A DNA stretch of 64,000 nt from positions 248,001-312,000 of the forward strand of contig JAHEFR010000001.1 in NCBI GenBank assembly GCA_024640085.1, read 5' to 3'. Below, one piece after another: positions 1-10,919 of this stretch (positions are counted from its first letter, which is position 1; the number at the start of each line of letters is the position of its first letter). Both the position numbers and the translations under genes were made by a program. The notes under the pieces were generated by a model. It was not told the DNA's origin, did no database searches, and saw only the letters and a program-made list of their open reading frames with translations. This stretch comes from Gammaproteobacteria bacterium. GTDB taxonomy: Bacteria; Pseudomonadota; Gammaproteobacteria; Steroidobacterales; XN24.

Positions 1-106
1 CCTCAGCCACCTCGACCGGCGCCGGCGGGGGGCCGTTCTGTGCATGAGCCAGGCCGGCGACAATGCAGGTCGCGAACGCGGTCAGGATACGACGCTTGAT
101 CGACAT
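1..106 (-). CDS. RND membrane-fusion (periplasmic adaptor) protein, N-terminal fragment
   Basis: Only the first 35 codons lie in the window; the gene runs off the left edge. Translation from the ATG at 106 gives a basic start (MSIKRR), a hydrophobic stretch ending in LAHA, then a proline-rich segment PPPAPVEVAE. A cleavable signal peptide followed by a P-x-P-V-x-V beta-strand is how HlyD/AcrA-type adaptors begin. It follows the RND permease gene on the same strand after 57 bases, so the two should form one efflux operon with the permease first. Adaptor identity rests on the N-terminus and context only. Confidence 0.6.
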   Translation of the reverse strand, partial: MSIKRRILTAFATCIVAGLAHAQNGPPPAPVEVAE

Positions 107-163
107 GAAGGTCCTCTTCGAAACAGTCGAGATGGATAGCCGGGCCGACAGAGTTTACAGCCC

Positions 164-3100
164 CTAGTCGGAAGGACGTCTCTGGGCGTATTGTCCCTGG
201 GCCGCACCAGCCGCGACCGGCGACGATTCCATCGCCGTTTCGCCGAGCCTCAGCAGGCTGGGTAGGAGTATAAGCGTGAACAGCGTGCTGACGCTCATGC
301 CTCCGACGATCACCGCCGCCAGTCCACGGTAGAGTTCGGTTCCGGCGCCAGGGATCAGCAGCAGCGGCAGCATACCGAACAGGCTGGTCATGGTGCTCAT
401 CAGGATGGGGCGGAGACGGTATCGCACTGCCTGTTCCACGGCGTCTCTCCGCGGAGTGCCTTCGCGTTCCGCTTCTCGCGTCTGGTGGACGAGCAGGATA
501 GCGTTGTTGACTACCAGCCCGGTCAGCGTGATGAAACCGATCATCGTGAGCAGGTCCATGGGCTGGAACGTGATGAGATTGGTAACCCTGAGAGACACGA
601 CGCCACCCACGATCGCCAGCGGCAACGCCAGGATCACCAGGAGGCTATCCCGGAACGAGCGGAACAGGGCGCTCATCAGCAGGTACAGGATGGCGATCGC
701 CAGGGCCAGACTCTCCGCCATGTTGCGGATGGCCGTGTCCTTGTCGTCCGCGGTCCCCTGATAGCTGATGTCACCGTCTTCGGGGAGATGATCCCGAATC
801 ATTGGGTCCACCTGCTCCTTGATGAGATCGATGGAGGTGCCGAGCGGCATGTCCGACGGGGGCGTCACCTCCAGCGTGATGGTTCGTCGGCGGTCCACGC
901 GACGGATCTGGTCGGGGCCGGCGGTCCGCTCGAGCTCCACCAGCTCTCCCAATGGCTGAACGCTGCCGTCCGGTGTCATCACGGGCGTGGCCATCAGTTG
1001 CTCCGGAGTGGACCAGTCGGTGCCCCGCAGGATCACATCCAGGCGCTCGTCGCCGTCAAAATAGTCCCCCACGTAGAGACCGTCGCCCAGCGCCCGGATG
1101 ACCCTGGCGATCGTCTGGCGATCCCAGCCGGACTCGACGATGCGCCGTTCCCTGGGCAGCAGGCGCAACTCGGGATCGACGAGTTCCACCCCCGGGATCG
1201 GCCTGACCCGGGCTCCGGGCATGGCCTCGGCGATTGCCCCCATACCGACAGTCGCGGCGCCCAGCATGGAGTCGATATTACGGCTCTGGATGTTGACGTC
1301 GATGGACCGGCCACCGCCCAGCCTGCCGAATAGCGACGCGCGGTTCACGAATGCAAGCGTATCGGGCAGTCCCCGGAGTACCTCGCCGTTGAATAGCCCA
1401 ACAAGTTCGTCCACGTCGTCCCGGTCCTCCGCCCTGGCCCCCATGAAGCCGAAGCGGCCGAAAATGCCGAGGAAGTAATTCTGGATCGCGGGCTGTCGTT
1501 CGCCGTTGAGGAACGGCGTCAATCGCTGGTTGATCACGCCAGCGATCTCCTCCTTGGCTGAATCCACACTGATGCCTGGCGGCGGCAGGATGATGCCGAA
1601 GAGGAAATTCTGCTTGCCCTCGGGGAGGTAATCGGTCTCCGGCATGAGCGCAGCGGTCGAGCCCACCGCGATCGAGATGAGACCGATGATCCATATGATC
1701 CGCCGGCGCGGCGTATCCGTAAGCCGCATGACGAGCTTTGTGCCGTTGCGCCACCAGGACTGGTGGGGATCCTTTAGCTCGACATTGCGCAGCCAGCTGG
1801 TGGCCGCTGTCGGGATGATGGTGACGGCGATAATGAGGGAGGCGACGACAGCGATGGCCATGGCCAGGGCCAGGTCAGCGAACAGCTGCCCGGCGATATC
1901 GCGCAGGAACACGATGGGCAGGAAGATGGCCACGGTAGTGGCCGTGGATGCAACCAGGGCGCCCCAGACCTGGGTGGTCCCCGAAAGCGCGGCCTCGTCG
2001 CTATCGACACCCTTTTCCTTCAGGCGGACGATGTTCTCCAGCACAACGATCGCGGCATCCAGCACCATTCCCACGGCGAAAGCCAGCCCGGCCAGGGAAA
2101 TGATATTGATGGACCGGCCGGCGGCATTCAGGGCGATAAAGGTGATGAACAGCGACACGGGTATGGCCAGGGCCACCATCATGGTGGCGCGGAATTTCCG
2201 CATGAACCACCACAGAATCGCTACCGCCAGGAAGATGCCAAGCATCAGGTTGTTGCGGAGCATGGCCACCGAGTCTGTGATGTAGACGGTCTCGTCGTAG
2301 ACCTGGGTGATGGACAAGCCGGCTCGGGCGACCGGGCCTTCGTTGAGTTCCGCGACGGTCCGCTTGAGTTCCGCCATCACCTCGAGGACATTGACGTTCT
2401 GTTCCGGCTGGGCGTTCATGGCCATGGACGGACCGCCGTTCTGATTCAGCGTCCCGGTGGGGTCACGGAGCACCGTCTCGACGGTCGCGATGTCGTACAG
2501 GTGGACCGGCTGGCCGTCCCGCCAGGCCAGCACCATGTCGTTGAAGCTCTCGACGGTGTACTGGCCCGAGAAACGCACCGTGAAGGAGCGCCGGCCAACA
2601 TCCTGGAACCCCCCGGAGACGTCGGTATTGTTACCCGTCAGCCGGGCCAGGGTGGGTACGTCGATGCCGAGCGCCGCCGCCCGGTACGGATCGAAGGTGA
2701 TGCGTACCTCGCGATTCCTGCCGCCGTAGATATCGGCGGTGGCGATCCCGGGGATCTGCTCGATCCGGGACTGAACGACTTCCTCGACGAAGTCTTGATA
2801 GCTGGTGATGTCGCGCTCGTTGCCGGGTAGCGGCCGGATGGCGAACCAGGCGATAGCGGTGCCGAAACGGCCGCGGCCCGCGTAGATGATCGGTTCGTCC
2901 ACGTCGGGCGGATAACTGGGCACACGGTTGAGCCGGTTCATGACCTCGATGAGTGACCGCTCAAGGCGAGAGTCGACGCCGAAGTACAGAGTGACCGACG
3001 CGTTGCCACGGCTGGCCGAGGACTCGACCTTTTCAAGGCCCGGAAGACCACGCAGGGCGTCCTCCTGGGGCTCGACGATCTCGGCTTCCACTTCCTCCGG

Positions 3101-3265
3101 AGCGGCGGCGCGCCAGCTGGTGCTGATCTCGATCAGTGGCCGCTCCACGTTCGGGATCATCTGGATCGGCATGCGGACGAGGGCAATCGTGCCGAACATG
3201 ACGACCATGATGATGCCGACGATGACGGCTACCGGATTACCGATGGCCGGGCGAGTGAGATTCAA
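164..3265 (-). CDS. RND efflux permease (HAE1/AcrB superfamily)
   Basis: Inner-membrane proton-driven exporter, about 1030 residues, the normal RND size. The N-terminal helix (NPVAVIVGIIMVVMFG), the first periplasmic domain with the P-x-x-E-R-P-x-I-E motif, the central transmembrane block, the second periplasmic domain and the last helices are all present. I place the start at the TTG at 3265, giving MNLTRPAIGNPVAV, because GGAG sits ten bases upstream and RND proteins begin at this point; an upstream TTG at 3352 would add an atypical basic leader. In TM4 the segment is GMVLDAAIVV (Asp403, Ala404) and in TM10 VVNNAILLV, so only one of the two AcrB relay aspartates is kept and the TM10 lysine is Asn. 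It heads an operon with the adaptor at the left edge. Substrate unknown. Confidence 0.93.
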   Translation of the reverse strand: MNLTRPAIGNPVAVIVGIIMVVMFGTIALVRMPIQMIPNVERPLIEISTSWRAAAPEEVEAEIVEPQEDALRGLPGLEKVESSASRGNASVTLYFGVDSRLERSLIEVMNRLNRVPSYPPDVDEPIIYAGRGRFGTAIAWFAIRPLPGNERDITSYQDFVEEVVQSRIEQIPGIATADIYGGRNREVRITFDPYRAAALGIDVPTLARLTGNNTDVSGGFQDVGRRSFTVRFSGQYTVESFNDMVLAWRDGQPVHLYDIATVETVLRDPTGTLNQNGGPSMAMNAQPEQNVNVLEVMAELKRTVAELNEGPVARAGLSITQVYDETVYITDSVAMLRNNLMLGIFLAVAILWWFMRKFRATMMVALAIPVSLFITFIALNAAGRSINIISLAGLAFAVGMVLDAAIVVLENIVRLKEKGVDSDEAALSGTTQVWGALVASTATTVAIFLPIVFLRDIAGQLFADLALAMAIAVVASLIIAVTIIPTAATSWLRNVELKDPHQSWWRNGTKLVMRLTDTPRRRIIWIIGLISIAVGSTAALMPETDYLPEGKQNFLFGIILPPPGISVDSAKEEIAGVINQRLTPFLNGERQPAIQNYFLGIFGRFGFMGARAEDRDDVDELVGLFNGEVLRGLPDTLAFVNRASLFGRLGGGRSIDVNIQSRNIDSMLGAATVGMGAIAEAMPGARVRPIPGVELVDPELRLLPRERRIVESGWDRQTIARVIRALGDGLYVGDYFDGDERLDVILRGTDWSTPEQLMATPVMTPDGSVQPLGELVELERTAGPDQIRRVDRRRTITLEVTPPSDMPLGTSIDLIKEQVDPMIRDHLPEDGDISYQGTADDKDTAIRNMAESLALAIAILYLLMSALFRSFRDSLLVILALPLAIVGGVVSLRVTNLITFQPMDLLTMIGFITLTGLVVNNAILLVHQTREAEREGTPRRDAVEQAVRYRLRPILMSTMTSLFGMLPLLLIPGAGTELYRGLAAVIVGGMSVSTLFTLILLPSLLRLGETAMESSPVAAGAAQGQYAQRRPSD

Positions 3266-3287
3266 TTTGAAGTCGCTCCGGACGGGG

Positions 3288-3305
3288 TACAATCGTGCAA
3301 TTGTA
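3288..3305. promoter_or_regulatory. Inverted repeat in divergent RND/lipoprotein intergenic region
   Basis: TACAAT-CGTGCA-ATTGTA is a 6-6-6 inverted repeat 23 bases upstream of the RND TTG start, within the divergent region between the RND gene and the lipoprotein gene at 3423. Each arm also resembles a -10 hexamer, so a dimeric repressor bound here could block transcription either way. No matching -35 box is obvious and no regulator gene is adjacent. Operator function is inference. Confidence 0.3.
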
Positions 3306-3422
3306 AACTTTCGGACAGAAGTCTCGCGAAGAAATTCCGCCGCCGACCGCAATTAACGGTCCGCTGGCCGAACTTCGCCGGGCTGTCGATGTCTGCTGAT
3401 GGCAGGGACCGGATCGAGGCAA

Positions 3423-4355
3423 ATGGCGGGGCACTGGCTTTCACTGGGACGAACGCTGGCGCTTGCCGTCGGGGCAGTAGTGTTGGCTGTCGCCTGCGAT
3501 GGCCGGGAGGGCACTGCCAGTTCTCCGGAGATGATGCCGGAGATGGACGTCTATCTCGTCGAGATGGCCGGTGACCTCAACCAGCCGGCATTCGGCGAGC
3601 CGAGGAATGTCACCGCTCGGCCCGGTTACGACAATCAGCCGGTCTTCCTGCCGGATGGCGCAGGCTTCCTGTACACCGCCTATATCGACGAGCAGGCGGA
3701 CATCTACCGGTTCGAGATCGCCGACGGGAGCATCCACCGCGTGACGGCCTCGACGGCCGGGGAGTGGGCGCCGGCCCTGACGCCGGACGGCGCCGGTTTC
3801 ACCATCTCCCGCAACGAGCCAGAAGGTTTCCAGCGGCTGTGGCGGTTCCCGATGGACGGACGATCTCCCAAGGTGATTCTCCGCGACATCACCGGCGCCG
3901 GATACCATACCTGGGTGGACGACAGCACGGTGGCCCTGTACCTGCTGCCGGAGCCCGCCAGGCTGGTGCTGATTGACGTCGATTCCGAGGAGCGCCGGGT
4001 CGTCGCGGCCAACGTCGGCAGATGCATCCAGCGCGTTCCCGGGCGGCGAGAGCTCGCCTACGTGGACAAATCGGATCCGGATGCGTGGCTGATCAGATTC
4101 CTGGACCTGGATACCATGGAGGTCACCCGTTCAGTGCCTACCCTGGAAGAGCGTGAGGACTTTGCCTTCGCGGCCGACGGGTCCATCCTGATGGGCAAGG
4201 AGAGCAAGGTATATCGCAACCTGCCCGAGACCATTGACTGGCAGCTCCTGGCGGACTGGGGAGGGCAGCTCCCCGGGAGCATCACCCGGATCGCACTGAG
4301 TCCGACCGGACGGCATATGGCATTCGTGGTGTGGCAGAAATCCAGCGATGGCTGA
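3423..4355 (+). CDS. TolB-like (PD40) beta-propeller lipoprotein
   Basis: The protein starts with a signal peptide (MAGHWLSLGRTLALAVGAVV) ending in a lipobox-like LAVAC-D, so it is probably an exported, lipid-anchored protein. I chose the ATG at 3423 because GAGG lies just upstream and the signal peptide then begins at once; an ATG at 3399 is possible. The mature part has repeats of the PD40 type, for example NQPVFLPDGAGFLYTA and APALTPDGAGFTISR, giving a beta-propeller of WD40-like blades, followed by similar but weaker repeats. Such proteins bind ligands or partners; no catalytic signature is visible. Its 3' end overlaps the GFA gene by eight bases, suggesting coupled translation, although the functions are not obviously linked. 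Confidence 0.75.
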   Translation: MAGHWLSLGRTLALAVGAVVLAVACDGREGTASSPEMMPEMDVYLVEMAGDLNQPAFGEPRNVTARPGYDNQPVFLPDGAGFLYTAYIDEQADIYRFEIADGSIHRVTASTAGEWAPALTPDGAGFTISRNEPEGFQRLWRFPMDGRSPKVILRDITGAGYHTWVDDSTVALYLLPEPARLVLIDVDSEERRVVAANVGRCIQRVPGRRELAYVDKSDPDAWLIRFLDLDTMEVTRSVPTLEEREDFAFAADGSILMGKESKVYRNLPETIDWQLLADWGGQLPGSITRIALSPTGRHMAFVVWQKSSDG

Positions 4356-4761
4356 TAGGATCGCTGATAGGTCGGATGCGTTGGTGGTCCACACCGGCGG
4401 ATGTCACTGCGGGGCAGTGCGTTTCGAGGTCCGGGCGCCGGCGGAGCTGGAACTCCACGAATGCAACTGTTCCATCTGCGCCACCAGCGGCTACCTTCAC
4501 CTCATTGTCCCGGCGGACAGGTTCACCCTGCTCCGCGGTTCGGGGTCGCTCACGGAATACCGGTTCAACACGGGTGTGGCGAGGCACCTGTTCTGCAGCG
4601 TCTGCGGCGTAAAGTCATTCTATGTCCCGCGGTCCAACCCCGACGGGTACAGCATCAATTTCCGCTGCCTGGATCCGGGGACGGTTCAACATCACCGGAT
4701 CGTGCCCTTCGATGGCCGGAACTGGGAGCGCGCGGCCGGCGCCCTGACCCATCTGATCTAG
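4348..4761 (+). CDS. GFA / CENP-V family zinc-binding protein
   Basis: A 137-residue protein of the glutathione-dependent formaldehyde-activating (GFA) fold. The two zinc sites are intact: GGCHCG (Cys19, Cys21), CNCSIC (Cys39, Cys41, Cys44) and FCSVCG (Cys83, Cys86). The length is usual for the single-domain family. Founding members were proposed to speed the reaction of glutathione with formaldehyde, but most homologues are uncharacterised, so the substrate should be left open. The start codon overlaps the 3' end of the lipoprotein gene, so it is probably translated from the same mRNA. An inverted repeat follows sixteen bases after the stop codon. Confidence 0.88.
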   Translation: MADRIADRSDALVVHTGGCHCGAVRFEVRAPAELELHECNCSICATSGYLHLIVPADRFTLLRGSGSLTEYRFNTGVARHLFCSVCGVKSFYVPRSNPDGYSINFRCLDPGTVQHHRIVPFDGRNWERAAGALTHLI

Positions 4762-4776
4762 GGGTGACGTCGCCCC

Positions 4777-4800
4777 CAATCCCGAACAGGATCGGGATTG
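4777..4800. repeat. Perfect 9-bp inverted repeat downstream of the GFA gene
   Basis: CAATCCCGA and TCGGGATTG form a perfect nine-base stem around a six-base loop, 16 bases after the GFA stop codon. It lacks a following T-tract on either strand, so it is either a factor-dependent terminator or an RNA-stabilising 3' hairpin. The sequence up to 4988 holds no gene. Confidence 0.5.
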
Positions 4801-4988
4801 CGGCAGAGGCGATCTGACGTCTCTGGTCCACTGGCATGATCCATGACCAAGGGCCGCCGGGCGGGGCGTCATGGTACCGGCGTGGGCCTGTCCCAGGTGG
4901 ATCCGGTTCCCCCGTATGGCCGGGGGGTGGGATCGGCGCAGGGTCGGGTTAGAATACGCATTCTTGGATCTACCCGGACAATCGATCT

Positions 4989-5606
4989 ATGCGAGCTCTC
5001 ATCGCCCTCGCGGCCCTCTTGATACTTCCCGCCATATCCGCCGCTGAATCTAAATTCGTGGAGGTCGAGGTGACGCTGAGGACCGGACAAGGCACGGAAT
5101 TCAACATCGTCCGTATGATCCGCTCTGGCTCCGCCGTGGAGGTCCTGGAAGAGGACAGGCAGAAAGGCTATACCAAAGTCCGGACCCCCGAAGGGGCCGA
5201 TGGCTGGATCCTTTCCCGCTATCTCACCGACGCGCCGATCGGACAGGAGCAGCTGGTCGCTGCCAGGCAGAAGGTCGACCAGCTGACACGGGAAAATCGT
5301 GAGCTGACTGGCGAGCGAGACCGGTATATGAAAGACGCGGATGCTCTCGCCGAAGAGCTGGCGCGTCTGAAGGACCTGTCTTCCAATGCACTCTCCCTCG
5401 AGGAGACCAACAAGCAGTTGCGATCCACGCTGGTCCAGGACCAGAAGACCATCGAACGGCTGCAGGCGGAAAATCAGCTCCTGATCTCCAAAGGCAGTCG
5501 GGAATGGTTCATCGCGGGTGGTGGCGTGCTCGCTTTCGGTATCTTTCTCGGCGTCGTACTGCCGAGGATCCGCTGGCGTCGCAAGCGCAGCTGGAGCGAC
5601 CTGTAG
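4989..5606 (+). CDS. TIGR04211-type SH3 domain membrane protein (YgiM-like)
   Basis: A 205-residue envelope protein with the domain order typical of gammaproteobacterial YgiM/TIGR04211 proteins. A signal peptide (residues 1-18, ending AISA) is followed by a bacterial SH3 domain at about 22-80 (VTLRTGQGTEFNIVRMI, then GWILSRYL). A coiled coil covers about 88-160, a transmembrane helix about 172-192 (AGGGVLAFGIFLGVVLP), and the tail is basic (RIRWRRKRSWSDL). The SH3 domain is therefore periplasmic, held away from the membrane by the coiled coil. Bacterial SH3 domains commonly bind peptidoglycan peptides; function in this family is not established. It stands alone, convergent with ppsA. Confidence 0.88.
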   Translation: MRALIALAALLILPAISAAESKFVEVEVTLRTGQGTEFNIVRMIRSGSAVEVLEEDRQKGYTKVRTPEGADGWILSRYLTDAPIGQEQLVAARQKVDQLTRENRELTGERDRYMKDADALAEELARLKDLSSNALSLEETNKQLRSTLVQDQKTIERLQAENQLLISKGSREWFIAGGGVLAFGIFLGVVLPRIRWRRKRSWSDL

Positions 5607-5651
5607 CGGGGCGATCTTGCGCGTACCGCACGCCAGCCGAATCCAGGGGAA

Positions 5652-5669
5652 CCCGGGGTCAATCCCGGG
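5652..5669. repeat. CCCGGG hairpin between convergent genes
   Basis: Two CCCGGG blocks six bases apart form a short GC-only stem between the convergent ends of the SH3 gene and ppsA. It could serve as a bidirectional terminator, but there is no T-tract. The rest of 5607-5750 shows nothing notable. Confidence 0.25.
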
Positions 5670-5750
5670 CGGAAACCACGGCGGAGGCTACCACCCGGGT
5701 AAGGATCAGCCGGACCATGCGAGCGGCTGCCGGGACACTCCGCCTGCCTG

Positions 5751-8102
<2,352 letters not shown>

Positions 8103-8117
8103 TTGTCGCCCCCTTGG

Positions 8118-8153
8118 TTTTGCCTCAGCGGCAATGCAAAATGCCCGCGGGCA
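8118..8153. promoter_or_regulatory. Palindromes in the ppsA-ppsR divergent control region
   Basis: The 79-base gap between the two start codons holds a perfect 12-base palindrome TGCCCGCGGGCA (8142-8153). Next to it are nested inverted repeats: TTTTGC (8118-8123) with GCAAAA (8136-8141), and TTGCC (8120-8124) with GGCAA (8130-8134). Their position between ppsA and ppsR makes a shared operator plausible. No known consensus is matched. Confidence 0.35.
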
Positions 8154-8181
8154 ATCGAGTCACCGATCCGCAGGTCGCATA

Positions 8182-9021
8182 ATGAATCATCGGACAGTTT
8201 TCTTCGTGTCAGACCAGACGGGAATCACTGCGGAGACACTCGGGCACAGCCTGATGACGCAGTTCGACGGCCTGAGATTTCGGAGCGTCACTGTGCCATT
8301 TATCGACAGCGTTGACAAGGCAAGGGAGACGGTCAATCGCATCAATCTGACGGCCGAGGTGGAAGGGGCCAAGCCCATCGTTTTCGCCACGCTGATCGAG
8401 GATGAGCTTCGGGCGGTGCTGAGCCAGAGCAAGGGGCTATTCCTGGACTTTTTCGACGCTTTCATCGGTCCGCTCGAGCGTGAGCTGGAGGTGCGTTCCT
8501 CGCACACGGTCGGCAAGGCTCATGGGGTCTCCAACACCACGGCCTACGCCCGGCGCATCGACGCGATGAATTTCGCCCTGGATAACGACGACGGTGCCCA
8601 CACCCGGGATTACAATCGGGCAGACATCATACTGACCGGTGTCTCCCGGTCGGGAAAAACGCCGACCTGCCTGTATATGGCCCTGCATTACGGTATTTTC
8701 CCGGCCAATTACCCCCTGGCGGAGGAAGAGTTCGAGAAGGGCGAGCTGCCGGAGGCGCTACAGGCGTTCCGGGACAAGCTGTACGGGCTGACCATCTCTG
8801 CGGAGCGGCTGGAGCAGGTCCGGGGCGAGCGCCGTCCCGGGAGCCGTTATGCGTCCGCCCAGCAGATCAGTTTCGAACTTCGGTCGGCGGAGGCCCTGTT
8901 CAGGAAGAACGGGATCCCGTACCTGGACACCAGCGAGTGCTCCATCGAGGAGATCGCGAGCACGATCCTGCACGGCAAGGGCTTGCTGGACCGAAACGGT
9001 GAGCCTGTCGGGGCGGAGTAG
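8182..9021 (+). CDS. ppsR: PEP synthase regulatory protein (DUF299 kinase/pyrophosphorylase)
   Basis: Bifunctional regulator that inactivates PEP synthase by ADP-dependent threonine phosphorylation and reactivates it by phosphate-dependent dephosphorylation. From the ATG at 8182 the product has 279 residues, the family norm, and opens with the family start MNHRTVFFVSDQTGITAETL. The P-loop GVSRSGKT lies at residues 153-160, followed by TPTCLYMALHYG. An in-frame start further upstream would extend across the ppsA start region with no family match. Its divergent position next to ppsA is the usual arrangement and supports the pairing. Confidence 0.96.
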   Translation: MNHRTVFFVSDQTGITAETLGHSLMTQFDGLRFRSVTVPFIDSVDKARETVNRINLTAEVEGAKPIVFATLIEDELRAVLSQSKGLFLDFFDAFIGPLERELEVRSSHTVGKAHGVSNTTAYARRIDAMNFALDNDDGAHTRDYNRADIILTGVSRSGKTPTCLYMALHYGIFPANYPLAEEEFEKGELPEALQAFRDKLYGLTISAERLEQVRGERRPGSRYASAQQISFELRSAEALFRKNGIPYLDTSECSIEEIASTILHGKGLLDRNGEPVGAE

Positions 9022-9092
9022 GGGATACTGTCACGCCCGCTGGGCACCGGTGAGTCATTCGCGTCCGGTCGAGTGTGGACTGGGGGCATCGC

Positions 9093-9108
9093 TCTCGAAG
9101 CTTCGAGA
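9093..9108. repeat. Perfect 16-bp palindrome
   Basis: TCTCGAAGCTTCGAGA is a perfect palindrome 72 bases after the ppsR stop and about 70 bases upstream of a candidate promoter. Its place and perfect symmetry suit a DNA-binding dimer. A terminator is less likely because there is no loop or T-tract. Confidence 0.35.
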
Positions 9109-9176
9109 CATGATCCGATGAATCTCGCCAGGGAGAGGAGATTGTGTTGCCCGCCACCGGTGTCACGGACCTGTAA

Positions 9177-9205
9177 CAGACAGCCATCCTCGGCTCAGAT
9201 AGAAT
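9177..9205 (+). promoter_or_regulatory. Candidate sigma70 promoter for the DUF1254/1214 gene
   Basis: CAGACA (9177-9182) and TAGAAT (9200-9205) are separated by 17 bases and read toward the gene starting at 9267. The -10 box differs from consensus at one position and the -35 at two. Confidence 0.4.
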
Positions 9206-9266
9206 GAGAATTGATTGTATTTGTGCCCCTGTAGCCGCCCGTTATCCCCGAAAGGAGAATGTTTTG

Positions 9267-10886
9267 GTGAACGTCGCCGGACGACTGCTGATTCTGATTG
9301 CCTCGATACTGCTGGCTGCCCCCGCACTTGCGGCGGACTGGAAGGCCGCTCCCATCCCCCCGGGGCTGGTCACGCCGGACCGGGCGGATACGCGCATCGG
9401 CGGGCTGGAGTTCAATGACGGCGTGCCGACTGTCGCAAGCGCCGAGAAGGTTCGGGATGCCCTCGACTTCACCCGAGCCCTGAACGTGTACAACAACAGC
9501 TTCCGGGGTGCGTCCGCCTACGCCATCGGCGAGGGCTTCCACAGTGTCGGGGCGGAAGACAATACGGTGATGATCTTCTCCGACCTGATGGACGCCAGGT
9601 CGCTGTTCCTGACGGCCAACGCCGACACCGTCTATTACGTCGCCGTCGTAAACCTGTCGACGGGACCGATGGTCATCGAACAGCCTCCGCGCGGTCTCGG
9701 CACCATCAACGATATGTGGTTCAGCTGGATTATCGATATCGGTCTCCCCGGCCCTGACCGTGGCGAAGGCGGCAAGTACCTGCTCGTGCCGCCCGGCTAC
9801 GATGGGCCCCTGCCCGACGGCGGCTTCTTTGTCGCCCACTCGAAGACCAATCGCGTGCTCTATGCAGCGCGCGCGTTCCTGGACGATAACGATCCGAAGC
9901 CTGCGGTCGAGAACATCAGGACGCATCTCAAGATTTACCCATACACGCCGGGCGGTATTGGCACGAGCATCGCGACCGCGCTGGAGGGAACTGTCCGGCT
10001 GGCAAAGAATCCCCCCGTGCCGGAAACAAAATTCATCGAAGGAAGCGGCAGGACATTCAACACGATCCCGCCCAGCGATTTCGGTTTTTTCGAAATGATC
10101 AACGCGAACGTGCAGCAGGAACCGGCGAACAGCTACGATGTGGAACTGGCCGGGCAACTGGCGGCCATCGGCATCGTCAAGGGCAAGCCGTTCGATCCCG
10201 ACGCGCGGATGAAGAAGATCCTCACCGATGCCGCCGCAGTGGGCGATGCTGCCGGCCGGGTACTCAACTGGCGCTATGCAATGCTGCATCCCGAGTGGTC
10301 GTATTACCCGGACTCACACTGGGGCAACATGTTGTTCCAGGGTGGCGCCTTCTTCGAGACGCCCCCACCGGCCTTCGAGGACGGCATGTTCAAGCCCTAC
10401 CCGCCCACCGGCGCCCGCACGCTCGATTCCCGCGTCGCCTTCTATTATGGCTACACGCTCGATTCCCCGGGCATGATCATGCGCATCCCCGGGGTCGGCT
10501 CCCAGTATCTGATGGGCTTTCTGGACTCCGATGGCAATCCGTACGATGGCGGCAAGACTTACAAGGTCACCTTGCCCAAGGGCATCCCGGCGAAGGCCTT
10601 CTGGTCCTTTACCCTCTATGACAACCAGACGCGCTCGATGCTCGACACACCGCAGCGCTACCCTCGCGCCGGCAGCCAGAGCTATCCGTCCCCCGCCGCC
10701 AAGGCCGATTCGGACGGATCGACCACGGTCTACTTCGGCCCCGAGCAGCCCAAGGGCGTGGCGCGCGGCAACTGGATCCAGACCATGCCCGGCAAGGGCT
10801 GGTTTACCCTCTTGCGCCTGTATGGTCCGCTGCAACCGTTCTTCACGAAGGAATGGCGACCAAGCGAGATCGAACTGGTGAAGTGA
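9267..10886 (+). CDS. Exported DUF1254/DUF1214 domain protein
   Basis: Periplasmic protein of about 539 residues. I take the GTG at 9267 as start because AAGGAG sits nine bases upstream; a TTG at 9264 is also possible. It opens with a signal peptide (LLILIASILLAAPALA, cleaved before ADWKAAP). The N-terminal part matches the DUF1254 pattern: a Tyr/Asn-rich early segment (NVYNNSFRG), then LTANADTVYYVAVVNLS and DMWFSWIIDIGLPG. The C-terminal part matches DUF1214 with FWSFTLYDNQTRSML, TTVYFGPEQPKG and NWIQTMPGKGWFTLLRLYG. This two-domain architecture is widespread in proteobacteria but its biochemical role is not known. It appears monocistronic and is convergent with the phosphoglucomutase gene. 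Confidence 0.9.
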   Translation: MNVAGRLLILIASILLAAPALAADWKAAPIPPGLVTPDRADTRIGGLEFNDGVPTVASAEKVRDALDFTRALNVYNNSFRGASAYAIGEGFHSVGAEDNTVMIFSDLMDARSLFLTANADTVYYVAVVNLSTGPMVIEQPPRGLGTINDMWFSWIIDIGLPGPDRGEGGKYLLVPPGYDGPLPDGGFFVAHSKTNRVLYAARAFLDDNDPKPAVENIRTHLKIYPYTPGGIGTSIATALEGTVRLAKNPPVPETKFIEGSGRTFNTIPPSDFGFFEMINANVQQEPANSYDVELAGQLAAIGIVKGKPFDPDARMKKILTDAAAVGDAAGRVLNWRYAMLHPEWSYYPDSHWGNMLFQGGAFFETPPPAFEDGMFKPYPPTGARTLDSRVAFYYGYTLDSPGMIMRIPGVGSQYLMGFLDSDGNPYDGGKTYKVTLPKGIPAKAFWSFTLYDNQTRSMLDTPQRYPRAGSQSYPSPAAKADSDGSTTVYFGPEQPKGVARGNWIQTMPGKGWFTLLRLYGPLQPFFTKEWRPSEIELVK

Positions 10887-10919
10887 CGTGGGCGCCGGGG
10901 TGGCCAACAACCTCGGGTG

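Noticed and set aside
4946-4966. AGAAT/ATTCT inverted repeat before the SH3 gene
   Set aside because: Only five-base arms; no match to LexA or other known operators and easily due to chance.
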